Origin: a bacterium
GTDB taxonomy: Bacteria; Zhuqueibacterota; QNDG01; JAGLOF01
Direction of reading: 5' to 3'
DNA: 35,323 nt
Assembly: GCA_023139105.1 (NCBI GenBank)
Contig: JAGLOF010000061.1
Coordinates: 1 to 35,323, forward strand
A program made the position numbers and the translations under genes. The notes below the pieces were generated by a model. It searched no databases, had not been told where the DNA came from, and saw nothing but the letters and a program-made list of their open reading frames with translations. Within the stretch, counting starts at the first letter, position 1. Each line of letters begins with the position of its first letter. Positions 22,860-31,791 of this stretch are shown here, piece by piece.

Positions 22860-24239
22860 CTATTCCCTGCTTTCCAATTGTCTAATATAGTCAACATAAA
22901 AACCACCCGGATTCAAGCAAAGTGCTTTCTTATAAGCTTCAATAGCAAGCTTCTTTTTTCCCGCTTTCTTGAAAGTGTATGCCAACCTGTTGAATACACT
23001 AACGGAATTTGGAAATATTTTCTCACACATTTTTAATATTATTATTGCTTCATTATATTGTTTCTTTTCCTGAAATTCTCTAGCGAAAGAAATCAAATCA
23101 CCTTCCCAGATGAAGTATTCCTTATTTTTGTTTATCAGATACTGATTTTCAAAAATTTTTGCTGCTTTCTGAATACCAAATTCTGAAATCATTGACCTTA
23201 AACTATCAACAGCACTTTTTTTTTGCTGCTGCTCATCCCTCATATTTTTTAAAGAGTTATGGAACTCATATAGAGCTCTCCCTGGTAAAACACCAACATG
23301 ATAAGCAACAACACTTTTTATTTCTCTATTGCTTTTTATTATTTTATTGAGACAATCAATCCAGGGTTCAATATCAGATTTTGAGTTTACTGGAATATAT
23401 TGATAACGCGGATTAAGAATATCTCCTGTAAAGACAATATTCTCTTCAGGTATACTAACAAGAATATCATTATCCGTATGAAATCCTGGACCGAAATAGA
23501 AAAGATCAATTTTTAAATCCCCCATATCCAGAGTAAGCTTATCAGTAAATGTTAAAGAAGGTAGAGCCAATTTATATATAGTTTCAAAGTCATCACACAC
23601 TTTTTCTCTAGTATAAATCCAATCTCTTAACCTACTATAAAGAAGACTTGAATCATTTTTTAAAGTCTTTATTAAAAATTTCCTCCTTTTTATTCTCTCC
23701 CTTGTTGATTTCACCCATGTTTTGATATCCACCTTTACATTATCACCCTCTTCCTTCCATTCTAAAGCATTTTGATGAGCAATTATCTCAGCACCTTTGA
23801 AGACCTGATTCCCGTTTACGTGGTCACTGTCAAAATGGGTATTGATCACAAACTTAATGTCTGAGCGCCCAAATATCTTTTCAATTATTTTTCTGTACTT
23901 TGCAGTTAAAGTTGGAGAAAATCCACTATCTACAATAACAATTCCTTTCTTTGTCTTAATAGCAGCCACCATATCCATATCACCACTTCTTACAAGCAAG
24001 ACTCTTTTGCTTAATCGCTTTATGGTGATCATTTCATGCACACTACCCTGTTTTTTCTTTCCCAAGTTAGGTACTGTTAATTCAGAAGAGATTGGTTCTT
24101 TTTTATTCGTTGCATTAAAATCATTCTTTTTATTTTCACTATAATCAACATCAATCTGCCCTATTGCAGGCAAACAGGAAATTAACATAAATCCTGTAAG
24201 CAGAATAATACTTTGTAATTTTAATTTCTTTTTCATCAT
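22860..24239 (-). CDS. Exported metallo-beta-lactamase-fold hydrolase with C-terminal TPR
   Basis: The leader and first mature residues (KLQSIILLTGFMLISCLPA, then IGQIDVDYSENKKNDFNATN) belong to the SMP-30-like family around it. From about residue 67 an MBL-fold domain starts (ITIKRLSKRVLLVRSG, IVIVDSGFSPT, zinc motif THFDSDHVNGN at 134-144, GFHTDND, VFTGDILN, VVAYHVG). The second His of HxHxDH is Asp137, a variant common in some MBL lineages, so metal binding is likely but altered. Residues about 380-455 hold a TPR pair (FAREFQEKKQYNEAIIIL, VFNRLAYTFKKAGKKKLAIE). Substrate unknown: lactone, beta-lactam or thioester hydrolysis are family options. AAGGGA precedes the tandem ATGs at 24239 and 24236. 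Confidence 0.86.
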   Translation of the reverse strand: MMKKKLKLQSIILLTGFMLISCLPAIGQIDVDYSENKKNDFNATNKKEPISSELTVPNLGKKKQGSVHEMITIKRLSKRVLLVRSGDMDMVAAIKTKKGIVIVDSGFSPTLTAKYRKIIEKIFGRSDIKFVINTHFDSDHVNGNQVFKGAEIIAHQNALEWKEEGDNVKVDIKTWVKSTRERIKRRKFLIKTLKNDSSLLYSRLRDWIYTREKVCDDFETIYKLALPSLTFTDKLTLDMGDLKIDLFYFGPGFHTDNDILVSIPEENIVFTGDILNPRYQYIPVNSKSDIEPWIDCLNKIIKSNREIKSVVAYHVGVLPGRALYEFHNSLKNMRDEQQQKKSAVDSLRSMISEFGIQKAAKIFENQYLINKNKEYFIWEGDLISFAREFQEKKQYNEAIIILKMCEKIFPNSVSVFNRLAYTFKKAGKKKLAIEAYKKALCLNPGGFYVDYIRQLESRE

Positions 24240-24264
24240 ATTCCCTTTCGCCTTGAAAATATGT

Positions 24265-25497
24265 TTATTTCAGAGATGTTTTCATAATGATTATTCCCTT
24301 TTCTCCTTTACCTTGAGTATCTGCAATAAAATAGAAATAATCATCTACAATCACTCCAGTAGTGGGAAAATGCAAATATTGTGAATTCCTTTCAAAAACT
24401 TCGCATCCATTTACATGAGTACCTTCTTTGTTTAATATAAATCTGTCGATCGTATTGACTGCATCCTGAACAGCATATAAAATATTATTTTTAAAATACA
24501 GGCCATCAATTCCAAACAAACTGAATCCCGGCTCATTAGAAAGCAAGGAGAATGATTTTGATTTAAGTCCAACTTTATAAACCCCTATTAAATAATCGGC
24601 GACATAGAGCGTCTGTTCATCTTCTGTCAGTGTAATCCCATTCAATCCTGCAAATAATTTCTCCATCAAGAACAGTTCTAACTTGTCTGAAGAATAAGGA
24701 ATTGTATATATTGATTTGTTTCCACTGATATAGATATCTCCATTGGTATGAATGACCAGATCATTGAACTGCCGTATGTTGCTGTCAACCGGTAAAGCAT
24801 ATTTTTTTATCAATTTTCCAGAAGAAAGATCATACTTAAATATCTCTGGCCTGTTGCTTTTACTATTTGAACAAGCCCACAAAATTCGGCGGATAGGATC
24901 CACATGAATTCCATAAACACTTTTTAGTCCATCCTGCCCTTCCTTTATAAAGTCAATACTATTGCCATGCTGATCAACTTTGATAATTTTATTTTTGGAC
25001 AGACTACCGAGATAAAACATCTTTTCAACAGGATCATATGTAATACCTTCAGGGTCTAATGTCTTGTCGTTGATAGTAAAAGCAATCTGAGCGTTATGTA
25101 TTGATTTCTCTGCTTGTTTCAATATACTTAAAACTTCCTTAAATTGATTTTCTTTCCTAAAAGTATCAAATGCCGGGTCGTTCAAATGATGAATAGGATT
25201 AAATAATAATTTGGTAGTATAGCCCAATTTTGTCGCTTTTATTAACTGCTGTATAGCAATTTTATTATTCCCCAATAGCGCATTCAAACGCGCAATAAGA
25301 TAATTTATAACTGGATGATGGGGAACACTTTTAAGCACTTCACTGCAAAATTTAAGAGAGGACTGACACTCCTCAATAGAGCTGGCTGCAAATGCGTTCT
25401 TTACATTTCCCCTATAATTCTCATCAATTTGTCCAAGTGCAGGACAAAAGGAAGTAAATAGAAAAAACCCCAAAACATACAATTCCATTTTTTTCAT
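24265..25497 (-). CDS. Secreted TPR plus SMP-30-like propeller protein, copy C
   Basis: ATG 25497 is the proper start: it gives the leader MKKMELYVLGFFLFTSFCPA shared with copy D. The upstream 50 bases are the same as those before copy D. A TTG at 25521 would overlap copy D's stop. The 410-aa product has the TPR-like N-part and the propeller with the four metal-type positions kept (DPEGITYDP, QFNDLVIH, LNGITLTED, GIDGLYF). The body is almost copy B. The tail (GEKGIIIMKTSLK) resembles copy A. It sits 25 bp before the MBL gene. Confidence 0.86.
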   Translation of the reverse strand: MKKMELYVLGFFLFTSFCPALGQIDENYRGNVKNAFAASSIEECQSSLKFCSEVLKSVPHHPVINYLIARLNALLGNNKIAIQQLIKATKLGYTTKLLFNPIHHLNDPAFDTFRKENQFKEVLSILKQAEKSIHNAQIAFTINDKTLDPEGITYDPVEKMFYLGSLSKNKIIKVDQHGNSIDFIKEGQDGLKSVYGIHVDPIRRILWACSNSKSNRPEIFKYDLSSGKLIKKYALPVDSNIRQFNDLVIHTNGDIYISGNKSIYTIPYSSDKLELFLMEKLFAGLNGITLTEDEQTLYVADYLIGVYKVGLKSKSFSLLSNEPGFSLFGIDGLYFKNNILYAVQDAVNTIDRFILNKEGTHVNGCEVFERNSQYLHFPTTGVIVDDYFYFIADTQGKGEKGIIIMKTSLK

Positions 25498-25526
25498 ACT
25501 ATATCCATATTTTTTAATCAATTGAC
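25476..25526 (-). repeat. Duplicated gene junction (second copy at 26740-26789)
   Basis: The stretch covering the end of one paralog, the short spacer and the leader start of the next is the same at the D-C and E-D junctions: the 3' end with TCAATTGA, spacer ATATGGATATAGT and start ATGAAAAAAATGGAATTGTATG. The two differ by a single T in the poly-T run within about 50 nt. This shows recent tandem duplication or conversion across the junction. The GGATA in the spacer is the only ribosome-site candidate. Confidence 0.8.
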
Positions 25527-26761
25527 TTAATAAGGGCTTTCATAATAATTATTCCCCCTGGCTTATCACTTTTACCTTCGGGATCAGCAATAAAATAGAA
25601 ATAATCACCTACAATAACACCTGTTGTCGGAAAAACCAGATAAGCTGTGTTTCTTTCATAAATTTCGCGACTTTCTATATAAGTCGCATCTTTGTTTAAC
25701 GTAAATCTGCTAATAGTGTTTAATATGGGTTGTACTGCATACAGATTGTTATTCCTAAAATATAAACCATCAATTATTATAGAACTAAATTCCGAACTGT
25801 GAGACAACAGAGAAAAAGATTTTGTTTTAATATCTATTTTATATATTCCAATTGCCTGATCTGCAGAATAAATCGTTCTGCCATCATCAGATAGAGTAAT
25901 TCCGTTAGGTAATACAATTAAATTGTCCCTCAAGAACCATTCCAGCTTATCCGAATCATGAGGAATGACATAAATTGCACCTCCACCACTTATATAGATG
26001 TCTCCATTGGGATGAATAACCAAATCATTAAATGAGTATCTTTTCTTTTCATCTGGAGGAAACGAATATTTTTTAATTAATTTTCCTGACGAAAGATTAT
26101 ATTTAAATATCTCCTTCTTAGTCTCTGAAACTGAACAAGCCCATAAAGTACGACGAACCGGGTCTACATGGATACCAACTACTATATTTAATCCATCTTG
26201 TCCTTCTTCTGTAAAATCAATACTTTTTCCAAAATGATCTACTTTGACTATTTTATGCTTGGTTACACTACCAAAGTAGAACATCTTTTCAACAGGATCA
26301 TAGGTAATACCTTCAGGCCATAGTTCCTTATCACTTATTGTAAAAGCAATTTGGCTATTATGTATTGGTTTCTCAACCTTTTTTAGCGCTATAATTATTT
26401 CCTCAAACTTTTTTTCTTTCCGGAGTTTACTAAATGCAGTATCATTTAAGTGATGTATCCTATCGGGTGGTAATTTTGTTGTATAACCCAATTCTGTTGC
26501 TTTTTTTAAATATTTTATTGCAATATCTTCATTTCCCAATAGCGCATTCAACCGGGCTGCCAAATAATTTATTAAAGGGTGATTGGGAGCAACTTTTAGC
26601 GCTTCTTTGCAAAATTTGAGAGAAGATTGACATTCGGCTACAGTCTTAGCCACAAATGCTTTATTTCGATTTTCTCTATAATTGCTATCAATCTGCCCGA
26701 TTGCAGGATAAAAAGAAGATAAAAAAATAATCCCGATACCATACAATTCCATTTTTTTCAT
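25514..26761 (-). CDS. Secreted TPR plus SMP-30-like propeller protein, copy D
   Basis: This 415-aa protein has leader MKKMELYGIGIIFLSSFYPA and cleavage near AIG|Q. The TPR-like part is at about 25-105 (NYLAARLNALLGNEDIAIKYLK). The propeller follows with WPEGITYDP, FNDLVIHPNGD, LPNGITLSDDG and IIDGLYF at the four metal positions. In the blade with GGGAIYVIPHDSD it has a Gly-rich insertion unlike other copies. The tail ends GGIIIMKALIKSID. It is 15 bp downstream of copy E and 16 bp upstream of copy C. Confidence 0.86.
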   Translation of the reverse strand: MKKMELYGIGIIFLSSFYPAIGQIDSNYRENRNKAFVAKTVAECQSSLKFCKEALKVAPNHPLINYLAARLNALLGNEDIAIKYLKKATELGYTTKLPPDRIHHLNDTAFSKLRKEKKFEEIIIALKKVEKPIHNSQIAFTISDKELWPEGITYDPVEKMFYFGSVTKHKIVKVDHFGKSIDFTEEGQDGLNIVVGIHVDPVRRTLWACSVSETKKEIFKYNLSSGKLIKKYSFPPDEKKRYSFNDLVIHPNGDIYISGGGAIYVIPHDSDKLEWFLRDNLIVLPNGITLSDDGRTIYSADQAIGIYKIDIKTKSFSLLSHSSEFSSIIIDGLYFRNNNLYAVQPILNTISRFTLNKDATYIESREIYERNTAYLVFPTTGVIVGDYFYFIADPEGKSDKPGGIIIMKALIKSID

Positions 26762-26776
26762 ACTATATCCATATTT

Positions 26777-28042
26777 TTAATCAATTGACTTTAAAGGGGC
26801 TTTCATAACAATCACCCCTTCTCTATTTTTACCTTTCATTTCAGGATCACCGAGAAAATAGAAATAATCATCTACAATGACTCCTGTCCTTGGTGCAATT
26901 AGAAAAGGAGAATTACGCTCAAAAACGTTGCAGCTTTCAATGTGAGTAGCATCCTCATTTAACAAAAATTCACTTATCTGGCACATTAAAATGTCCTGAA
27001 CTGCGTAAAAGTGATTGCCTTCACAGTATAAGCCATCAATCCCTAACGTATTAAAACCGGTAGCATGGGTAAGCAATGAAAAGGATTTTGTTTTAATATC
27101 AACCTTGTAAATGCCCAATAAATAATCAGCAGCGAAAATCGTGTTGCCATCTTCCGATAATGTAATTCCATTGAGAGCCACAAATAATTTATCTTTTAAA
27201 AACAACTCCAACTTATCAGAAGCATGAGTAATTAGATAAATTGAAGCCCCATCCGTATCTGTGATATAAATATCTCCATTGGGATGAATGATCAGATCAT
27301 TGAAAAAAGCCCTTTTGACCTCAGGTGGTAATACATATTTTTTGATCAGCTTCCCTGATAAGAGATTATATTTAAATATTTCAGTCTTATTTTTTTTATT
27401 TGAACACGCCCATAAATAACGACGCACTGGATCAACATGAACGCCAAGTACATCCCCTAATCCATCTTGGCCCTCAACAGTAAAATCTGTACTATTTCCA
27501 AAATGATTTACTTGAACTATTTTCTGTTTGGACAGGCTTCCCAGATAGAATATATTTTCGACAGGATCATAAGTAATGCCTTCCGGATTTAATTCCTTGT
27601 CACTGATAGTATAAGCGAGCTGACTTTTATGTATTTGTTCCTCAGGCTTTTCCATAGATTCTTTTATTTGCCTAAACTCTTTTTTCCCCCTGAGTGAAAT
27701 AAAAGCAGAGTCACTCAAATGATGGATTTTATAGTAGGGCAAGTGGACAGTATAGCCCAATTCTGTTGCCTTCTTTAATTGCTCTAATGCGATATCAGTA
27801 TGCCCCAATTGAGCATTGAGTCGCGCTGACAAATAATTCATTATAGGATGATTGGGAACCACTTTGAGCACTTCATTACAAAAATGGAGCGAAGTCTGAC
27901 ATTCCTCTATAGAACTGGCTGCAAATGCATTTTTTTGATTTTCTCTAAAATTCTTGTTAATCTGCCCTAGAGCTGGTAAACAGGAAATCAAAAACACAAC
28001 AAATACAAAACGCATACATACTACATTAAAATTTCGCTTCAT
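26777..28042 (-). CDS. Secreted TPR plus SMP-30-like propeller protein, copy E
   Basis: The frame is open to 28093, but ATG 28042 has AGGA five to six bases upstream and starts a normal signal peptide (MKRNFNVVCMRFVFVVFLIS, cleaved near ALG|Q). The 421-aa protein has the TPR-like N-part (MNYLSARLNAQLGHTDIALE) and propeller with NPEGITYDP, FNDLIIHPNGD, LNGITLSEDG and GIDGLYC. It is the first copy of the tandem array. It follows the LACTB-like hydrolase by 50 bp. Confidence 0.86.
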   Translation of the reverse strand: MKRNFNVVCMRFVFVVFLISCLPALGQINKNFRENQKNAFAASSIEECQTSLHFCNEVLKVVPNHPIMNYLSARLNAQLGHTDIALEQLKKATELGYTVHLPYYKIHHLSDSAFISLRGKKEFRQIKESMEKPEEQIHKSQLAYTISDKELNPEGITYDPVENIFYLGSLSKQKIVQVNHFGNSTDFTVEGQDGLGDVLGVHVDPVRRYLWACSNKKNKTEIFKYNLLSGKLIKKYVLPPEVKRAFFNDLIIHPNGDIYITDTDGASIYLITHASDKLELFLKDKLFVALNGITLSEDGNTIFAADYLLGIYKVDIKTKSFSLLTHATGFNTLGIDGLYCEGNHFYAVQDILMCQISEFLLNEDATHIESCNVFERNSPFLIAPRTGVIVDDYFYFLGDPEMKGKNREGVIVMKAPLKSID

Positions 28043-28092
28043 CAAATTCCTCATTTTATAGTATACCGGACAACAGTTCCATTGTGTCTTCA

Positions 28093-29199
28093 TTATTTTA
28101 TTACTTCAAGAAACAGATCGGCGATTGACCGAACCGGCTTATCAGACCAATCTGCATTCCGGTTGCCCAACCACGCAATCACCAGGTCATACTCCGGGTA
28201 AATCATAATGGCTGAACAGCTGCCTGTTTGGCCACCTAAATGACCATAAACACGTCGCCCTGCTTCATCCAGCATATTGATCCACCCAAAGGCCGTATCG
28301 CTATCCTCTTCATCTGTGTATTGGAATGGTGTAAATATAAACTCTTTTGTGGATTCATTAAGATAAGGCGTATTGATAATGGCTTGCCCAAATTGCACCA
28401 TGTCTTCAGCGGTGGAGAGAATGGCGCCTGAGGGGATCTTATAACGGTTGTCATAAAACGGTGCATTTTTAACATGGCCATCCTCATTTAACACATAGGC
28501 GGCGCAACGGTTATCAATAATCCGGTAGGGATGGTCAATGGTAGAGTTCTGCATTTGAAGCGGTGTGAAGAGCGAATCTTGAAGTAGGGCTTCAAAGGTC
28601 TTGCCCGTCTTTATTTCAAGAATGTGGCCAACAATATTATACCCATAACTGGTGTAGTGCCAACGGGAACCCGGCTTGTGCAGCAACTTATCCTCATTGA
28701 TAATGGCCATGCCCGCGCTGATGCTATGATACAGATGTGCAGTCAACGTATCTTTAGCCCAGTAGTGGCGAATACCGGCCGCATGAGACATAAGCTGCCG
28801 TAGGGTAAAATCATAGCGCCGATCAGTAAAATCTGGCAAATCGGCAAGTAAGGGGGCGTCAATATCAATAACGGCGTTTTGATAGAGATACGCTGTAAGG
28901 ACAGCTGCAATGGGTTTGGAGACACTGGCTATTCTGAATTTTGAATGCGGCTCAACAGGTACATTGAATTCTATATTTGCCTGTCCAAAACCTTGAGACC
29001 AGATAGGTGTTCCGCGATAGGCAACGGCAATTGACATTCCAGGAATTGATTTTGAATCCATGAAATCCACAACCATTTCCTGAGCCTTTTTGCTTGGTCC
29101 AGTAAAATCTAATTCAAGTGACTTGGTACAGCTTATGCTTACAACCGACAAGAGGATCATCATCCTTATTCTCAACAGTATTTCTCCATTTCTTTTCAT
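28093..29199 (-). CDS. LACTB-like serine beta-lactamase-family hydrolase, lipoprotein
   Basis: A lipobox-like SISC (Cys24) follows a hydrophobic stretch. Catalytic motifs of the class C / penicillin-binding-protein-like fold are present: SVSK at 92-95 (nucleophile Ser92, Lys95), Y182-T-S-Y-G-Y in place of YxN (as in LACTB-type enzymes), and HLGG at 320-323. Length (368) fits. Members include D-peptidases, esterases and LACTB-type proteases. Envelope peptide hydrolysis is likely but not shown. ATG 29199 lacks a strong ribosome site; ATG 29163 is possible. It begins 9 bp after the second permease stop. Confidence 0.88.
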   Translation of the reverse strand: MKRNGEILLRIRMMILLSVVSISCTKSLELDFTGPSKKAQEMVVDFMDSKSIPGMSIAVAYRGTPIWSQGFGQANIEFNVPVEPHSKFRIASVSKPIAAVLTAYLYQNAVIDIDAPLLADLPDFTDRRYDFTLRQLMSHAAGIRHYWAKDTLTAHLYHSISAGMAIINEDKLLHKPGSRWHYTSYGYNIVGHILEIKTGKTFEALLQDSLFTPLQMQNSTIDHPYRIIDNRCAAYVLNEDGHVKNAPFYDNRYKIPSGAILSTAEDMVQFGQAIINTPYLNESTKEFIFTPFQYTDEEDSDTAFGWINMLDEAGRRVYGHLGGQTGSCSAIMIYPEYDLVIAWLGNRNADWSDKPVRSIADLFLEVIK

Positions 29200-29208
29200 T
29201 GCTTATTT

Positions 29209-31779
29209 CTATTCATCTCTCAATACAACCACTGGCGGAGTGGAAACGGCATTAATGACCCAGTATAAGGCAACAGCCATCACGATCAGCCAGGCCCCCA
29301 TCATACATATTAGTATTGTCTGCCAATCAATATCAATATGGCGAACGAATTGATGTAGCCAGTTTCTGACATAGAAATAGGCAATGGGAATCGCCAAGAC
29401 ACCACCCAAAAACAACCAGCTTGAAAAGACCTTCAGCATTTCCCACACCAACATCAATGAACCCGCACCCATGACTTTCTTGATAACTATTTCATGCCGC
29501 CGACGTTCAGCTGTATAGGCTGCCAATCCAAAGAGCCCTAATCCAGCGACAATGGCTGCCAGGTAAGCAAACGCCTCAAATAATTTTTTCATCTGTTTAT
29601 CTTGATGATAATTCCGGGCTGACATGTCCTCAACAGATTGAATAATGGGACTATGTCCCCCAGAGTAATGCTTGTATACAGACATGACATGCGCCATTGC
29701 ACTAGCATGTTGACCAGGGTAAACACGAAAACATATTTGCCATAGTTCATTCTCAGATTGAGGAGCACGGAAAATTAAAGGTTGAACTGGATAGCGAAGC
29801 GGACGATAGTGGAAATCTTTTACAACACCAATTATAGTGCCCTTATTTTCTCCAATTTGCACCCACTTTCCAATGACTTTTTTTGGACCAATAATACTTG
29901 CTGCAGCTTGGTTAATAACATAGTGCCTGGCTGATTCCCCTTTAAATGAGTGAAAGAATTTTCCTTCTACTAATTTGAGGTCGTAAAAATTCAGATACGC
30001 TAGGTCCACAGGCGCATGATACATTAATTCTCTTCTACCTGATTCTTGTCCCTGCCAATCGGGGATAATACCAGAACCTGGTCGTATAGGAAGGTGGCCT
30101 GATGTTACCCCCTGAATAGCTGAGTGCTGGCTCAGTTCATGCTTAATTATCTCCATATGTTTCCCTGTCCCCGGCCATAATCGGACAGTATATACATCTT
30201 GAATATTGACACCCAGTGGATAGTGCTGCATATAATTCAACTGTTTAGCAACAAATACCGTCACCAGGACGAGGAGAAGTGAGGTCATTAATTGAAAAAC
30301 CACTAAATTACGTCTTCTGTACCCTATCTTATGTTGATCTACCCTGAACCCTAGTCCAGAGCGACTGGTATCCCGAATGCCAATCAATAAAATGGGAATG
30401 GTGCTTGTCATCAAACCGATGAGCACACCTCCCACAGTGATCATGAGCACAACAGGCAGCGCCAATATTTGAGGCCAAGGCAATACACTTCCCATCAATC
30501 CTTCATAGCCCCCCCTAAACAAAATGACAAAAACCCATGTCACAACAATTGCCAGGAGACTTGAGATTAGGGATTGTCCTGAGGCTTGTAAAGCAAGGTG
30601 CAAAGGGCCGGCGCCTATGATCCTTCTCATTTGAATCGATTTATATCGGGCTTGATTTCGTGTAATACTGAGGTTGAAAGTATTCACACAGGCCATAATG
30701 AGAATAGCAATAGCGGCAAGGATGAAGAGCCAGACGCGCCTGATATCGCCATCTGCGTTGTTATCCCATTGAAATCCAGTGGAACGAAGATGAATATCTT
30801 TAACCGGTTGAAGCTGCTGTTCAATCGATGAAGATTGTAAATGACGTTGACAGAGTTCGGTAATCTTATTAGAGACTTCCAGCGGATCTGAATCAGGAAT
30901 CAACTCAACATAGGTTGTCCACTGCGCCACTAACCATTCTTTTGAATAGTCTGGTGCCTCATGCTCAAAAGGGAGTATAAAACGAAAGTACAGATGCGTC
31001 TGCTCAGACATGGGGGCCAGGACACCCGTCACTTTGTAGTATAGAGAATCTCTTAGTTTGACCTCTCGCCCAATAACCGCTGTCTCATTAAAAATCAACA
31101 TGGCAAGTGTATGGGTGAGAACGATTGATTGCGGATCAGTGAGAGCGTGCTGTGCGTCACCATGCTCCAACGGAAAACTGAAAAAGTTAAAAAAATTGGA
31201 GTCAGCTATAACACCAGCAGCTGAAAATGCATCCTTTTCTGTAATCAGCAATTGATGATTGGCGGGTGACATGCGTAATGCCTGGACAACCTCCGGCAGA
31301 TCGCGCTCTAAAGCTGGCCCCATTCCTCCATATGAGATGGGATATTGACGTGCATCAGATTGATTGATTACCCTGTATAGCCTATCTGCTTTATCATGAA
31401 AATGATCATAATTGAGTTCAAAATGGGCCCAACTCAGAATGAGTGTAGCAGCAGCCAGGCCTATCCCCATACTGAACAGCTGAACCAGGCTAAATAATTT
31501 TTCTCTTTTCCAAATCCGGTAACCAGCATAAATAGCTTGAACAATTAAATGGTGTTGGGCCTTAAACTGGTCCTTCAAAATTGGCAGGATGGCACGCCTG
31601 GTTTCTTTCCAATACCATCCCTGAGCTATTCGTCGATCTTTTATTTCAGTCAGAGCTGCATACTCTTCATCCAGATCACCTAATAATAACTCCCTACCGG
31701 GCATTGGTATTATTCGACCTAATAACCATTCTGCTATTTTTGGCGGTCTTGAATCTGTAAGTAGAGGCGTTGTCTGCAT
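29209..31779 (-). CDS. MacB/FtsX-type ABC transporter permease, second of pair
   Basis: Residues about 1-75 are a permease-prefix domain (PPKIAEWLLGRIIP...GDLDEEYAAL...GWYWKE), found in PadR-associated permeases. Two halves follow, each with a MacB-type periplasmic core (about 120-320 and 560-720) and FtsX-type membrane helices (near 100-115, 350-375, 400-425, 430-460, 500-515, and three at the C-end). GLGLFGLAAYTAERRRHEI and a VMGAG motif are family signatures. The protein is 856 aa and complete. Such permeases drive mechanotransmission or export with an ABC ATPase, but none is encoded here. It begins 12 bp after the first permease stop. Confidence 0.9.
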   Translation of the reverse strand: MQTTPLLTDSRPPKIAEWLLGRIIPMPGRELLLGDLDEEYAALTEIKDRRIAQGWYWKETRRAILPILKDQFKAQHHLIVQAIYAGYRIWKREKLFSLVQLFSMGIGLAAATLILSWAHFELNYDHFHDKADRLYRVINQSDARQYPISYGGMGPALERDLPEVVQALRMSPANHQLLITEKDAFSAAGVIADSNFFNFFSFPLEHGDAQHALTDPQSIVLTHTLAMLIFNETAVIGREVKLRDSLYYKVTGVLAPMSEQTHLYFRFILPFEHEAPDYSKEWLVAQWTTYVELIPDSDPLEVSNKITELCQRHLQSSSIEQQLQPVKDIHLRSTGFQWDNNADGDIRRVWLFILAAIAILIMACVNTFNLSITRNQARYKSIQMRRIIGAGPLHLALQASGQSLISSLLAIVVTWVFVILFRGGYEGLMGSVLPWPQILALPVVLMITVGGVLIGLMTSTIPILLIGIRDTSRSGLGFRVDQHKIGYRRRNLVVFQLMTSLLLVLVTVFVAKQLNYMQHYPLGVNIQDVYTVRLWPGTGKHMEIIKHELSQHSAIQGVTSGHLPIRPGSGIIPDWQGQESGRRELMYHAPVDLAYLNFYDLKLVEGKFFHSFKGESARHYVINQAAASIIGPKKVIGKWVQIGENKGTIIGVVKDFHYRPLRYPVQPLIFRAPQSENELWQICFRVYPGQHASAMAHVMSVYKHYSGGHSPIIQSVEDMSARNYHQDKQMKKLFEAFAYLAAIVAGLGLFGLAAYTAERRRHEIVIKKVMGAGSLMLVWEMLKVFSSWLFLGGVLAIPIAYFYVRNWLHQFVRHIDIDWQTILICMMGAWLIVMAVALYWVINAVSTPPVVVLRDE

Positions 31780-31791
31780 TAATACTGGAAC

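Noticed and set aside
22860-24239. MBL gene as a true class B beta-lactamase
   Set aside because: The HxHxDH motif is HFDSDH, overall similarity is to the general MBL superfamily, and a TPR tail is present; antibiotic hydrolysis cannot be claimed.
20214-28042. Array as NHL-repeat or TolB-type propellers
   Set aside because: The ordered PEGI / FNDL / PNGI / GIDGLY motifs fit SMP-30/gluconolactonase-like blades better than NHL or PD40 repeats.
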